From Oceanospirillales bacterium (GTDB lineage: Bacteria; Pseudomonadota; Gammaproteobacteria; Pseudomonadales; Endozoicomonadaceae), in NCBI GenBank assembly GCA_004762125.1, contig SIHQ01000004.1, positions 62,001-126,000 of the forward strand: a stretch of DNA of 64,000 nt. Direction: 5' to 3'. The notes below the pieces were generated by a model. It worked only from the letters and a program-made list of their open reading frames with translations. It had not been told where the DNA came from and did no database searches. Below are positions 30,632-38,954 of this stretch, piece after piece. The position numbers and the translations under genes were made by a program. The number at the start of each line of letters is the position of its first letter. Positions within the stretch are counted from its first letter, which is position 1.

Positions 30632-31183
30632 TCAGGTGAAGGTCAATTTCTTGAGGACTGACTCAACCAGCTCCGGGAAAATACATTCACCATCAGACTC
30701 TATAAAATGTCCTCGATCTGTATATTCGTGATATTCAGAATGTAATTTATTTTTTATGAAACGTGCTTCTTCTATTGGAATCCACGGGTCATCAATGGAT
30801 GAAAACTGAAGGATCCATTTTTGATTGTGTCGTATTGAATCCCAGTCCCAAGGCCGGTTAAACCAGCCACCTTTACGTTCATCCTCCATCTTCAAATCAG
30901 TATGGTATGCACTGACAAGAACTGTTCCCAGTACAGGATATCGTTCCGCATAACGCATAGCACCAATGGATCCAGATGAATGCCCGATCAAAACTGTTTG
31001 TTCGTTGGCTTTAAGCTCATCACGAATAAATGGTATCCAAATATGTTCATGAGCAATGTCATTATCAGGCAATGTTCGTAAATCAACATCCAGACCATAT
31101 TCACGGAACGCTTGCCCCGTTGATTGATACCAATGCATATCAGCTGTACAGCCGCCATTTCCATGAATATAAACTATTTTCAT
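30632..31183 (-). CDS. RBBP9/YdeN-like serine hydrolase
   Basis: From the ATG at 31183 this is a 183-residue alpha/beta-hydrolase of the RBBP9/YdeN family. It starts MKIVYIHGNGGCTADMHW, with the oxyanion HGNGG motif. The nucleophile elbow is LIGHSSGSIGAMRYA with its Ser near residue 85, the acid is in SSIDDPWIP, and the base His is in DRGHFIE. The frame continues upstream to 31384, but that part overlaps a transposase remnant and is not conserved. Substrate unknown. It is the last gene before the tyrosine-phosphatase region. Confidence 0.8.
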   Translation of the reverse strand: MKIVYIHGNGGCTADMHWYQSTGQAFREYGLDVDLRTLPDNDIAHEHIWIPFIRDELKANEQTVLIGHSSGSIGAMRYAERYPVLGTVLVSAYHTDLKMEDERKGGWFNRPWDWDSIRHNQKWILQFSSIDDPWIPIEEARFIKNKLHSEYHEYTDRGHFIESDGECIFPELVESVLKKLTFT

Positions 31184-31204
31184 GCACCTACTCATCACGT
31201 CTAT

Positions 31205-31422
31205 CCGAGTTTTAATATCGCAGAGATGGCTAAAGCGTTCCTCTGCGGCAAAGATGATTTTTCCGGCAAGAACCACGAACATCTTCGTCAGTGGGCAAGC
31301 TGGCATCGTTAAAAGCCTATGCTGAACAGATTGGGAGGCAGTGGTTACATGGGGTAGGTAGTAGCCAGAGTCTTTACCTGGCAATAGGCTGGAACCGTTT
31401 TAAAAAACATAACATAATCTGA
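31205..31422 (+). pseudogene. fragment of a REP-associated (Y1/HUH) transposase gene
   Basis: Starting near 31229, a 28-codon stretch reads KAFLCGKDDFSGKNHEHLRQ, nearly identical to residues about 28-47 of the transposase at 36145-36657. After a frame change the text SLKAYAEQIGRQWLHGVGSS.. continues to a stop at about 31422; I take this as a later part of the same or a related gene with an internal deletion, with less certainty. No start or HUH motif is left. Confidence 0.6.
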
Positions 31423-31504
31423 GTGCTCATACTCATAGCTTCGATGATCAGTGCCGACCTGTTCTGAATCTCTCCTTTATACAAAACAAACCGTATGAAC
31501 ACTA

Positions 31505-31557
31505 CTTATACCAATTCCGACTTATACCAATTCCGACGTCTAAACATAAATTGGTAT
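31505..31557. repeat. direct and inverted TACCAATT repeats at a gene end
   Basis: cttataccaattccga occurs twice in tandem (31505-31520, 31521-31536), and aattggta (31550-31557) is inverted to the taccaatt of each. The arm overlaps the stop codon of the phosphatase gene, so the hairpin may end its transcript. Confidence 0.55.
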
Positions 31558-33080
31558 TACTTTAAATCATGAAGCGTTCGTAGAGCTTTATAAATAGCGG
31601 CATACTGATCAGCTGTTTGTATAACCCTTGGGCTTCTAGAGAACCAGAAATTATCTATTATCACGGTATCAAGAACTTCTACTAAATTTCTAGAACTAAT
31701 GTCCTTCATTTGATACAAATTCAAGGCAACGCCCAGACTACCAGCTCGACCCAAACCTGCTCCGCAATGGATGATATAAGACTTATCACCTACTTCAAAT
31801 TTGTTCAAATAGTGTATCAAAGCAACAAAATCATCCTGTTCCATTATGCCTCTATCTTTCCATGAACTAACAACAATCAGTGGAACTTTAATCAAGTCAT
31901 TATCATTATCACTTTCAAATGTCAGATGAGCCGCCGTCACTCCAACAATGTTCTGATGAGTCTCTATTGATTCTCGTGTAACTGTATAAGATTCACCGTT
32001 ATAGGTTATTGTTTTTGGTAAATCGCTGTCCCAGTTAAATTCACCTTGATCTAAAGAAACGACAACTCCGCCACGCTGTATCACCATTTTAAGAAATAGA
32101 AGTGGATTCTCCGGAAATGATTTAGTAGGAGTCATACTTAAAATTATTTTAGATGTCTCGTTTGTATCAATTATCTCAGAATCTAATCCAGCTAAAACTG
32201 ACTCCTTATTCACAATACTATTAGCAAGATACCTACCTGTCCCAGTATTTACCAACGTGCTTTCAGTAACTTTAAGTTGAGCCGCATGCGGGACACCGTC
32301 TAGTCCCGTATGTTGATAATCAACATCACCATCATCATCCTTCACTTCTATAGCTTCCTCATTAGTCAATACCTTTATGGTTGGATTCTCACTGTAATAG
32401 GTTTGTTTTCTCGGCTTAAGCTTTTCGTTAAAGTGAGCTATTGGATCAAAAGTGCTGGCAGAAACACTTCCTAAAGCTACAGGTGTTTCTGCTGGCGCTG
32501 ATGATAAGGTACTCGAAGTAGACGTTGTTTCAGATTCAGACGAGGTAGATACCACAGAATTTGAGACTTCACTGGTTCCAACTTGCCGGGCTTCAGAGAC
32601 GGTTGTTGTTTTCTGTTCTGATGAATAGGTCTGAAAAGAAGATGACGATAATTGCGTATCGGCACTTAAATCATAGGGTTTCCTGGAGACTGTCGGCGAG
32701 GGGCTGACGACTTCAGAAGATGCAGTGTTGTGAAACCATAAAGCTTCGTCTGTTTTCATAACATCCGGAGCCGTCGTTCTATCTTCTTCAAGCTGTCGAC
32801 TGTACTTTGGCTGGAGGAGAATGGATTTCTGGCCCGCCTGTTCAAAAGAAGGCAGTAACCGTTGTGATGTGCTAACTATCGAGGAACTTAGGGAAATTGT
32901 GGGACCTCCATCATTTTGTGTTTTGGATGGCCTAATCATGAAATTATCAATGCCGTGAGGCATAAGTTTGTGCTGGAATTCAAAGTTGAATGAAGGGTTA
33001 TACGTATCTATTTGCGACCAAAGCGCATTGGAGAATGCCAACATCCCAGCCAACGTCGTACATTTAATTATATTATGCAT
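31557..33080 (-). CDS. classical protein tyrosine phosphatase, exported (copy 1)
   Basis: The 507-residue protein has a probable signal peptide (MHNIIKCTTLAGMLAFSNA), a Ser/Thr-rich N-terminal half to about residue 212, and a C-terminal phosphatase domain. The active-site loop is HCGAGLGRAG with Cys439 and Arg445 (CX5R). The general-acid loop reads SSWKDRG, with Lys where classical PTPs have Pro in WPD, and the Q-loop-like VIQTADQYAAIY is present. These features point to the classical, YopH- or eukaryotic-like PTP class, acting on phosphotyrosine proteins, probably outside the cell or in a host. Residues 1-212 are identical to copy 2 at protein and DNA level. Copy 1 has a shorter upstream region, with about 60 bases missing relative to copy 2. 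Confidence 0.85.
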   Translation of the reverse strand: MHNIIKCTTLAGMLAFSNALWSQIDTYNPSFNFEFQHKLMPHGIDNFMIRPSKTQNDGGPTISLSSSIVSTSQRLLPSFEQAGQKSILLQPKYSRQLEEDRTTAPDVMKTDEALWFHNTASSEVVSPSPTVSRKPYDLSADTQLSSSSFQTYSSEQKTTTVSEARQVGTSEVSNSVVSTSSESETTSTSSTLSSAPAETPVALGSVSASTFDPIAHFNEKLKPRKQTYYSENPTIKVLTNEEAIEVKDDDGDVDYQHTGLDGVPHAAQLKVTESTLVNTGTGRYLANSIVNKESVLAGLDSEIIDTNETSKIILSMTPTKSFPENPLLFLKMVIQRGGVVVSLDQGEFNWDSDLPKTITYNGESYTVTRESIETHQNIVGVTAAHLTFESDNDNDLIKVPLIVVSSWKDRGIMEQDDFVALIHYLNKFEVGDKSYIIHCGAGLGRAGSLGVALNLYQMKDISSRNLVEVLDTVIIDNFWFSRSPRVIQTADQYAAIYKALRTLHDLK

Positions 33081-33135
33081 AGTTTCATTTTTTATGTTTC
33101 GTGACTCATGAATATAGACAATTTGAACAAGTTCT
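32441..33135. repeat. 695-bp direct repeat, copy A
   Basis: This block is identical by eye to 34218-34912, with a constant offset of 1777 bp and no gaps. It covers the first 212 codons of copy 1 and about 55 bases upstream of the start. Beyond both ends the two loci remain homologous but diverged. Confidence 0.9.
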
Positions 33136-33267
33136 AGGGAAAATTATTTTAGTTGAGATATTTAAAATCTGGAACGTAAGTACAATTTTTTAAACAGAAA
33201 ACAGCTTACAAACTATTTTCTGTTTCTCAATCTCAATAATGGCTGCTGTAGCAAATGAGAATACTGC

Positions 33268-34857
33268 TTAATCAGTTAGGCTAGGTGTTAGCATAGTTTT
33301 ATCGTCAATCATACTAAGCGTTCGTAGAGCTTCATAAATAGCAGCATATTGATCAGCTGTTTGTACAATCTGTGAGCTTCTGGACATCCGGAAATCATTT
33401 ATTACGGCATCCAGCACCGTTACTATATTGTCAGAATTAATTTGTTCTATCATTTCATACAATTTCAGAGCAACACCTAGAGTACCAGCACGACCGAGTC
33501 CTGCTGTGCAATGTATGATATAAGACTTATTACTTTCGATTTCAAATTCTTTCAAATATTTTATCAAAGCAACAAAATCATCCTGTTTCATTATGTTTCT
33601 ATCTGGCCATGAACTAACAACAATTACTGGAACTTTAATCGAAGTTGTGTCATTTTCAAATATCAGCTGAATCGCTGTCACGTCATCAATATTCGTTGGA
33701 GTCTCTAGTATTTCTTTTGAAATTTTATAACTCTGATCTTTGAAGGTTATTTCTTCTGGTAAGCTATTGCACTTAAAATTAAAATATCTTTGCTCTAATG
33801 AAACGATAACTCCGCCATCCTGCATCACCATTTTCAGAAATCGAGTTAGGTTTTCAAAACACTCTGAGTACTTAAAAGGAGTCTGACTTAGGATTATCTT
33901 AGATGTCTTTTCTGTACTAATTCCGTCCGACTTTAATAGATCTGTATAATCCGTTTTCGACATATGATTAGCATGAAATCTCTTGGGCTCATTCTCTGAT
34001 CCAGTATTCACTGCCGTTTCTTCAATAAATGGGCATACACAATGAAAAAAGCCGCCATCCAGTCCTTTATCGAATTCACAATCATGATTAGCAGCAAAAA
34101 AGTTTTTTACAGTGAGTACTTGAGTATTCATAATAAAACCTCGATCTAGAAGACGATCCACATCGCAGTCTTCGGCGTCGTCTGGCACTGCCGTGAGTGT
34201 TTCTTTAAAGTGAGCTTTTGGATCAAAAGTGCTGGCAGAAACACTTCCTAAAGCTACAGGTGTTTCTGCTGGCGCTGATGATAAGGTACTCGAAGTAGAC
34301 GTTGTTTCAGATTCAGACGAGGTAGATACCACAGAATTTGAGACTTCACTGGTTCCAACTTGCCGGGCTTCAGAGACGGTTGTTGTTTTCTGTTCTGATG
34401 AATAGGTCTGAAAAGAAGATGACGATAATTGCGTATCGGCACTTAAATCATAGGGTTTCCTGGAGACTGTCGGCGAGGGGCTGACGACTTCAGAAGATGC
34501 AGTGTTGTGAAACCATAAAGCTTCGTCTGTTTTCATAACATCCGGAGCCGTCGTTCTATCTTCTTCAAGCTGTCGACTGTACTTTGGCTGGAGGAGAATG
34601 GATTTCTGGCCCGCCTGTTCAAAAGAAGGCAGTAACCGTTGTGATGTGCTAACTATCGAGGAACTTAGGGAAATTGTGGGACCTCCATCATTTTGTGTTT
34701 TGGATGGCCTAATCATGAAATTATCAATGCCGTGAGGCATAAGTTTGTGCTGGAATTCAAAGTTGAATGAAGGGTTATACGTATCTATTTGCGACCAAAG
34801 CGCATTGGAGAATGCCAACATCCCAGCCAACGTCGTACATTTAATTATATTATGCAT
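33268..34857 (-). CDS. classical protein tyrosine phosphatase, exported (copy 2)
   Basis: Tandem paralogue of the 31557-33080 gene. I place the start at 34857, the position matching copy 1, giving 529 residues; the frame is open to 35040 and a hydrophobic stretch there (FLIRIVLTFLILNI) makes the longer start possible. The N-terminal 212 residues equal copy 1. The phosphatase domain has HCTAGLGRAG (Cys near 450), a proper WPD loop (SSWPDRN), and VQTADQYAAIY. It also carries a cysteine-rich segment (AEDCDVDRL, ANHDCEFD, HCVCPF) missing from copy 1, between the shared half and the catalytic core. The intact WPD suggests this copy is the fully active one. A deleted ISL3-type element lies directly upstream. 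Confidence 0.85.
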   Translation of the reverse strand: MHNIIKCTTLAGMLAFSNALWSQIDTYNPSFNFEFQHKLMPHGIDNFMIRPSKTQNDGGPTISLSSSIVSTSQRLLPSFEQAGQKSILLQPKYSRQLEEDRTTAPDVMKTDEALWFHNTASSEVVSPSPTVSRKPYDLSADTQLSSSSFQTYSSEQKTTTVSEARQVGTSEVSNSVVSTSSESETTSTSSTLSSAPAETPVALGSVSASTFDPKAHFKETLTAVPDDAEDCDVDRLLDRGFIMNTQVLTVKNFFAANHDCEFDKGLDGGFFHCVCPFIEETAVNTGSENEPKRFHANHMSKTDYTDLLKSDGISTEKTSKIILSQTPFKYSECFENLTRFLKMVMQDGGVIVSLEQRYFNFKCNSLPEEITFKDQSYKISKEILETPTNIDDVTAIQLIFENDTTSIKVPVIVVSSWPDRNIMKQDDFVALIKYLKEFEIESNKSYIIHCTAGLGRAGTLGVALKLYEMIEQINSDNIVTVLDAVINDFRMSRSSQIVQTADQYAAIYEALRTLSMIDDKTMLTPSLTD

Positions 34858-34912
34858 AGTTTCATTTTTTATGTTTCGTGACTCATGAATATAGACAATT
34901 TGAACAAGTTCT
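34218..34912. repeat. 695-bp direct repeat, copy B
   Basis: Partner of 32441-33135. Identity at synonymous sites over this whole length, against clear divergence of the 3' halves, indicates recent duplication of this part or gene conversion. Confidence 0.9.
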
Positions 34913-35040
34913 GGGAAGGTTATTAACGAACACTTATTTAGCGTTCTATGAATATTTTCTTCTTTTATCTGATTAGTTGAAATATTTAAAATCAGGAACG
35001 TAAGTACAATCCTGATTAGGAAGTCTCGCGCATCTTTCAC

Positions 35041-35649
35041 GGCCCTTTCGCAGGTTGGCTGATCATTTCAGGGCTTCCTCCCTGATTTTTAGATACAGGT
35101 ATTCCAGGTCATTGTAGCCACACGCCTTGTAAACAATTCGCTTGATGACACCATTGAATGCTTCAATTTTCGCACTGGTTATACGATGCTGGCAGTACGA
35201 CAATAGTCCTTCTCTCGCTCTGTTTAATCCTTTTGCAAAGCGTTTTAGTTCATCAATACCTGTGTCTTTGGCTAATTCTATCCACTTGTCGAGAAACCTA
35301 CTGGCGCAAGCTTTATAGGTGTACGTCCATAGCTGTTTGAGCATATCTTTCAGAATGTAGGCTTGATACAGGTCTTCGTTCATAGACAGCAGTTCATGCA
35401 GACTGGTTTCTCGCTTTGGCGTTAGGTTCTCTACATTCATAAACAGATTGAATCGCTGGCCTTGGAGGTATCCCAATCGATATCGATACGGTCGATTACC
35501 CAATCAGAAAATGAGAACATAGGACGAAGTGAGGGCGTTGTACACATGGCTGATCCTTCAGAAGTGTTGATCCGTTCAAATCAATCATTCCCTGAAGGCT
35601 ATTTCTGTTGCAACCCCTCACTTTTCATCAGCCAACCTGCGAAAGCCCC
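35041..35649 (-). mobile_element. internally deleted ISL3-family insertion sequence
   Basis: Terminal inverted repeats are visible: ctttcgcaggttggctgat (35045-35063) on the left and its complement atcagccaacctgcgaaag (35627-35645) on the right, each with two to four outer G/C bases. Between them lies the C-terminal part of an ISL3-type transposase (35063-35503) and, near 35545, a separate start-like stretch (MCTTPSLRPMFSFSDW) that runs into a stop. At about 610 bp it is less than half of a normal ISL3 element. No target duplication could be made out. Confidence 0.75.
35063..35503 (-). pseudogene. ISL3-family transposase, C-terminal fragment
   Basis: The open frame holds 146 codons. Residues from about 25 on match the C-terminal part of ISL3 (DDE_Tnp_ISL3) transposases: LYQAYILKDMLKQLWTY, FAKGLNRAREGLLSYC, and the conserved SAKIEAFNGVIKRIVYKACG. 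The last of these carries the final acidic catalytic residue. The N-terminal domain and first acidic residues are missing, so it cannot be active alone. The first 20 codons come from a fused, out-of-frame piece of the element's start. Confidence 0.8.
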
Positions 35650-35813
35650 AAATAAGTTAGACATCTCCGAATACATCAAATTTCAGTAATTAAAAATATT
35701 TATATTTTTTCAACAAGGACATCCATAGATTTCAAACAAAATTTAGATATCCTTTTTTTGAGACTCGTAATTATGTAACCTTCGCAGATCACGAACCTAA
35801 AACTTCAGTGTAT

Positions 35814-36205
35814 TTAACGCTGGAACCAAGGGTGGACTTCATGGGGGTAATGCGTTAAATCTGGATCGTAATGACCTAAATTCCATAAATCGCAGCTAAA
35901 GACAGGGTCTCCCGAGTTCCGCACAAAAGACATCGGTACATGCATCAGGTTTAACGACTCCGGAGAACCAACATGAGCACTCGCATTAGCGCACTCTTGT
36001 TGTATTGCCTTCCCCCTCACCCAACAAGGTCAGCGTTCTCGATAGTGATTTCGGAGCTCAATACTGAGCCTGTACGTTCCCCTGTCAACGCTTAACCATT
36101 GCCATTACTGACAACCGCCCATGACTCGGGGTTCCGGCGGCTTGCTAAGCCCTACCGGATGAAGGACTTTCACCTTCAATCTCTTGCCGATTTATCTCGG
36201 CGCAC
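35814..36205 (-). ncRNA. 5' fragment of a group II intron (no reverse transcriptase)
   Basis: On the minus strand a GTGCG, the group II intron 5' boundary consensus, starts at 36205 and is followed by text typical of domain I of such introns, including gaaggtgaaagtccttc and a guttural run of paired segments such as gttaagcgttgacagggg. No domain V hairpin, 3' end or reverse transcriptase gene is found, so only the first 350-400 bases remain. The intron start interrupts the transposase frame of 36145-36657. A 68-codon open frame inside it is not a gene. The lower end is approximate. Confidence 0.5.
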
Positions 36206-36657
36206 TGGATGTCCTTTTTTTTATTATTGAGGCACCTCATGAACCAACTGATATCCATGAGTCGTTTGCGGTACTCTGCTGCAAACTCGTCAACTCTCTG
36301 CAACTCAGCGCTACTCATTGAATCATTGGCTAGAAACCGTTGCGCCAAAAGGTGTCCAGAGAAAAGTTGTGTCCACCGTTGCAATATTTCACGAGTATCC
36401 CACATCTCTGCTTTCTCATGATGAATGTGAAGTACCACATGGTAGTGATTGGACATGACGGCATAGGAACAAATTTCGATGGCAAACACCTCAACCAGCT
36501 TTTTCAGGCGGTCCACAACCCACTCCCTGCGATGCTCATGATTTTTACCAGAAAAGGGGTCTTTACCACATAGGAATGCTCGGCGAACACAACGAGCCAT
36601 ACAGTGATAATACGGAGTACTGGCTGGGTCGATAAGGTTTTTACGAGCGGTGGTCAT
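36145..36657 (-). pseudogene. REP-associated Y1/HUH transposase, truncated (copy 1)
   Basis: RAYT transposases are single-strand nucleases related to IS200/IS605 TnpA and move or shape REP repeats. The frame starts MTTARKNLIDPASTPYYHC and contains the HUH metal motif as SNHYHVVLHI near residue 75. It continues to WFMRCLN near residue 146 and then enters a poly-A/ggacatcc repeat and the group II intron, so the last 20 codons are not transposase. The C-terminal half, about 150 residues or more in the family, is missing. Likely inactive. Confidence 0.8.
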
Positions 36658-36688
36658 GATGCTTCCGGCTAGTTGTATGCGTTTTTCT

Positions 36689-37060
36689 TTAAAGCTGCCG
36701 GATTAAAAGTAGTCGGTAAGGTGAGAGGGTCAAATTAATCTTTGGGTGTCCTTTTTTTCTTGAGAAAAGCTGAGTCCAGCGTTGCAATACCTCACGGTTA
36801 TCCCAACTCTTCGCTTCTTCATTATGAATGTGCAGCACCACATGATAGTGGTTGGACATAACCGCATAGGCACAGACTTCAATGGCAAACACCTGAGTCA
36901 ATTCCATGATGCGATCTACAACCCACTGCCTTCGATGCTCGTAATTTTTGCCTGAGTAAGCATCTTTTCCACAGAGAAAGGCTCGACGGACACAGCGGGC
37001 AATGCAGTGATAGTAAGGCGTGCTTTGAGGATCAATTTGGTGCTTGCGTGCCGTGGTCAT
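36689..37060 (-). pseudogene. REP-associated Y1/HUH transposase, truncated (copy 2)
   Basis: A second, closely related copy (MTTARKHQIDPQSTPYYHC, HUH motif SNHYHVVLHI). It breaks off after QRWTQLFS near residue 99 and runs into aaaaaaaggacaccc, the same kind of repeat that ends copy 1, and then a short unrelated tail. The upstream sequence ccggaagcatc before the ATG is shared with copy 1. Only the first third to half of the protein remains. Confidence 0.8.
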
Positions 37061-37129
37061 GATGCTTCCGGTTTTTATACTTACCGGAATTAAAGTAGAT
37101 GGGGATGAAGAGAGGTCAAGAGAGAATTT

Positions 37130-37410
37130 GGGTGTCCCTTATTTTTTTTTTCAAGAATATATGGATGTCCTATATTCTCAGGAAAAACAAAAAAGCCGAA
37201 CATGAATTAAATCACACTCGGCCTTTGATCAAGAATATGGATGTCCCATATCTTTTTATGGATGTCCTATATTCTCAATATTCTACGGCTTTTGATCAAG
37301 AATATATGGATGTCCTATATTCTAAAAAAGCCGAACATGAATTAAATCACGCTCGGCCTTTGATCAAGAATATGGATGTCCCATATCTTTTATTTTGGGT
37401 GTCCTTTTTT
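37130..37410. repeat. duplicated REP-like array with ggatgtcc motifs
   Basis: A unit of about 68 bp (37189-37257) recurs 135 bp further on (37324-37391) with one visible substitution. Each begins gccgaacatgaattaaatca and ends ggatgtcccatatctttt. A partial third unit (cggcttttgatcaagaatat) lies between. ggatgtcc occurs five times and gggtgtcc twice across the array. The gccga/tcggc arms form small hairpins. It fills the gap between transposase copy 2 and the TfpZ-like gene. Confidence 0.85.
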
Positions 37411-37429
37411 TCTTTTTTTTTCTATTTTT

Positions 37430-38200
37430 CTATATTCTTGAAAATGGATCAACATTAATATACTGGCTATTAATACTTTTATCTTTTGGAAACAATTTAA
37501 CCCACACTCCGAATCGGCTTTTAGCAGGTAACCAAGTAAAGCCTTCTTTGGAAATATTTTCTAACTGAGCGTTATCTATACTCCTCTGTGCAAAAACAGC
37601 AAACAGAGATTTTTCATCATAGCTTTTATTTAAAACCTCATTACTTAAACAATCTCGATAATATTTTGGGTATAGCTGAATATCTTTTCCATCCAATGCA
37701 GAGAAAAGGAGTTGTGATTGTTCTTGAGGATCTGTAGGGCTTTCGATGCAAATATATTCAGGACCGAACCAAGACAAGTTCTGGTACTTTTTATCGGCCA
37801 ATAGTAGATCTTTCTTCTCTAATTCGACAGGAGTTATAACTTCAAATCTATCTTTAACAAAAACAATAAAAACAGGGCGCGACTGCGCTACCGCATAAAG
37901 ACCATAAAATAGTGCTGAAAGCTGGATTACAGCAATAACTGTATAATCTTTTATAATTTCACTTCTGCATTTTTTAGGGTTATATATGATTAATGAAATA
38001 ACAGGCCCTAAACCAAGCTCAACTACCAACAAAAGCTGATAGAGTTCTACACCTCCTAACATAGAAGCTAACTGATCAGGATACCAAACACTAAAGACAA
38101 AATATCCCGTAAAAAAAGCAATTATTGCAGAAATACAACCATGAATCATGGCTGCTTTACATTTCGCACGAATAAGAGGTGATAACATAAATAATTTCAT
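37430..38200 (-). CDS. TfpX/TfpZ-family type IV pilin accessory protein
   Basis: Proteins of this family are encoded next to certain type IV pilins and are needed for surface display of their cognate pilin in Pseudomonas and Moraxella-type systems. From the ATG at 38200 it has 256 residues (the frame extends to a GTG at 38215). Three or four N-terminal membrane helices are seen: HGCISAIIAFFTGYFVFSVW, the GGVELYQLLLVVELGLGPVIS stretch read in part, and a third near VIAVIQLSALFYGLYAVAQS. The VWYPD and LGPV motifs and the RPVFIVFV segment are family marks. The rest is hydrophilic. It lies 118 bases downstream of a pilin gene, with a terminator-like hairpin between, so expression may be partly uncoupled. 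Confidence 0.8.
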   Translation of the reverse strand: MKLFMLSPLIRAKCKAAMIHGCISAIIAFFTGYFVFSVWYPDQLASMLGGVELYQLLLVVELGLGPVISLIIYNPKKCRSEIIKDYTVIAVIQLSALFYGLYAVAQSRPVFIVFVKDRFEVITPVELEKKDLLLADKKYQNLSWFGPEYICIESPTDPQEQSQLLFSALDGKDIQLYPKYYRDCLSNEVLNKSYDEKSLFAVFAQRSIDNAQLENISKEGFTWLPAKSRFGVWVKLFPKDKSINSQYINVDPFSRI

Positions 38201-38243
38201 TGACACTAAGAGCACATTATCAAAAAATCAAATTTTCCACATA

Positions 38244-38276
38244 TAAAAACGAGGCTTAAAAATAAGCCTCATTTTT
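38244..38276 (-). terminator. terminator or attenuator between pilin and TfpZ-like gene
   Basis: A perfect 8-bp stem (gaggctta with taagcctc, 38251-38270) with a 4-base loop is flanked by A/T runs on both sides. On the minus strand it is followed by gtttttat, suiting partial termination after the pilin gene. Confidence 0.7.
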
Positions 38277-38318
38277 CATCAAAGAATATATGAGTAACAC
38301 ATATTCTCCTCTACTTAT

Positions 38319-38954
38319 TTAGCCTCTGCAGTTAGCAGGTGCCAAGTTTCCTGGTAATAAACCTTGACCACCTGGGGTTGCAATGTTAGCAAATGCCCCA
38401 GCAGATAAGCCACTACCTACACCAGCCCCCAAAGCTTGCTTATCAGCAGAAACACATGACCAAATAGTCGAACCCGCTGGACGAATACCACCCGCAGCAC
38501 TGAACGCCACTGTATTTGCCGCAGGAACAAAGACCAGTGCATTACCAGTAGCTGCATCACTAACTCGCTGGCTAAATACAACGGCTACAACACCAGTATC
38601 ACTATGAACACTGATTGAGTTTACGTTGTCTGAACTACCTGGTGTAGCTCCGTCATCACCAACATTTTGAGTACACCACCCTGCAGCAGCTAGAGCACAG
38701 CGAGTCAGGGCAGCACCCACTCCTGCAGTCTCTTGAAAGCCAGCAGCGTATCCACCTCGAACGAGTGGGTTTGCTGAATTTGCATTGTCCGCTACTAAAG
38801 TTTGTACACTTTTAGCTAGGTTTATACCTTCAGTAACGCGACCACGAGATGTATAATCCTGATAAGCTGGCAAAGCCACTGCAGACAAAATACCGATAAT
38901 CGCAACAACGATCATCAATTCAATCAGCGTAAAACCGCCTTGTTGCTTCTTCAT
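38319..38954 (-). CDS. pilA: type IV pilin PilA
   Basis: The 211-residue prepilin has a six-to-seven residue leader MKKQQGG cut before [20 protein letters not shown], with Glu5 of the mature form present. [15 protein letters not shown] follows as in pseudomonad pilins. The globular domain is larger than usual and Ala/Gly-rich, with cysteines at [14 protein letters not shown] and the end (APANCRG), giving the expected C-terminal disulfide loop. The TfpZ-like accessory gene downstream supports a group of pilins that need such partners. GGGGGC sits upstream of the ATG as a ribosome site. I saw no clear sigma-54 site in the 400 bases upstream. Confidence 0.9.
   Translation of the reverse strand: MKKQQGGFTLIELMIVVAIIGILSAVALPAYQDYTSRGRVTEGINLAKSVQTLVADNANSANPLVRGGYAAGFQETAGVGAALTRCALAAAGWCTQNVGDDGATPGSSDNVNSISVHSDTGVVAVVFSQRVSDAATGNALVFVPAANTVAFSAAGGIRPAGSTIWSCVSADKQALGAGVGSGLSAGAFANIATPGGQGLLPGNLAPANCRG

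Noticed and set aside
35462-35689. 75-codon plus-strand open frame
   Set aside because: It overlaps the transposase remnant and right inverted repeat of the ISL3-type element in antisense and has no recognisable features.
35814-36020. 68-codon minus-strand open frame beside the broken transposase
   Set aside because: It falls inside the stretch read as group II intron RNA; no ribosome site or protein family was recognised.
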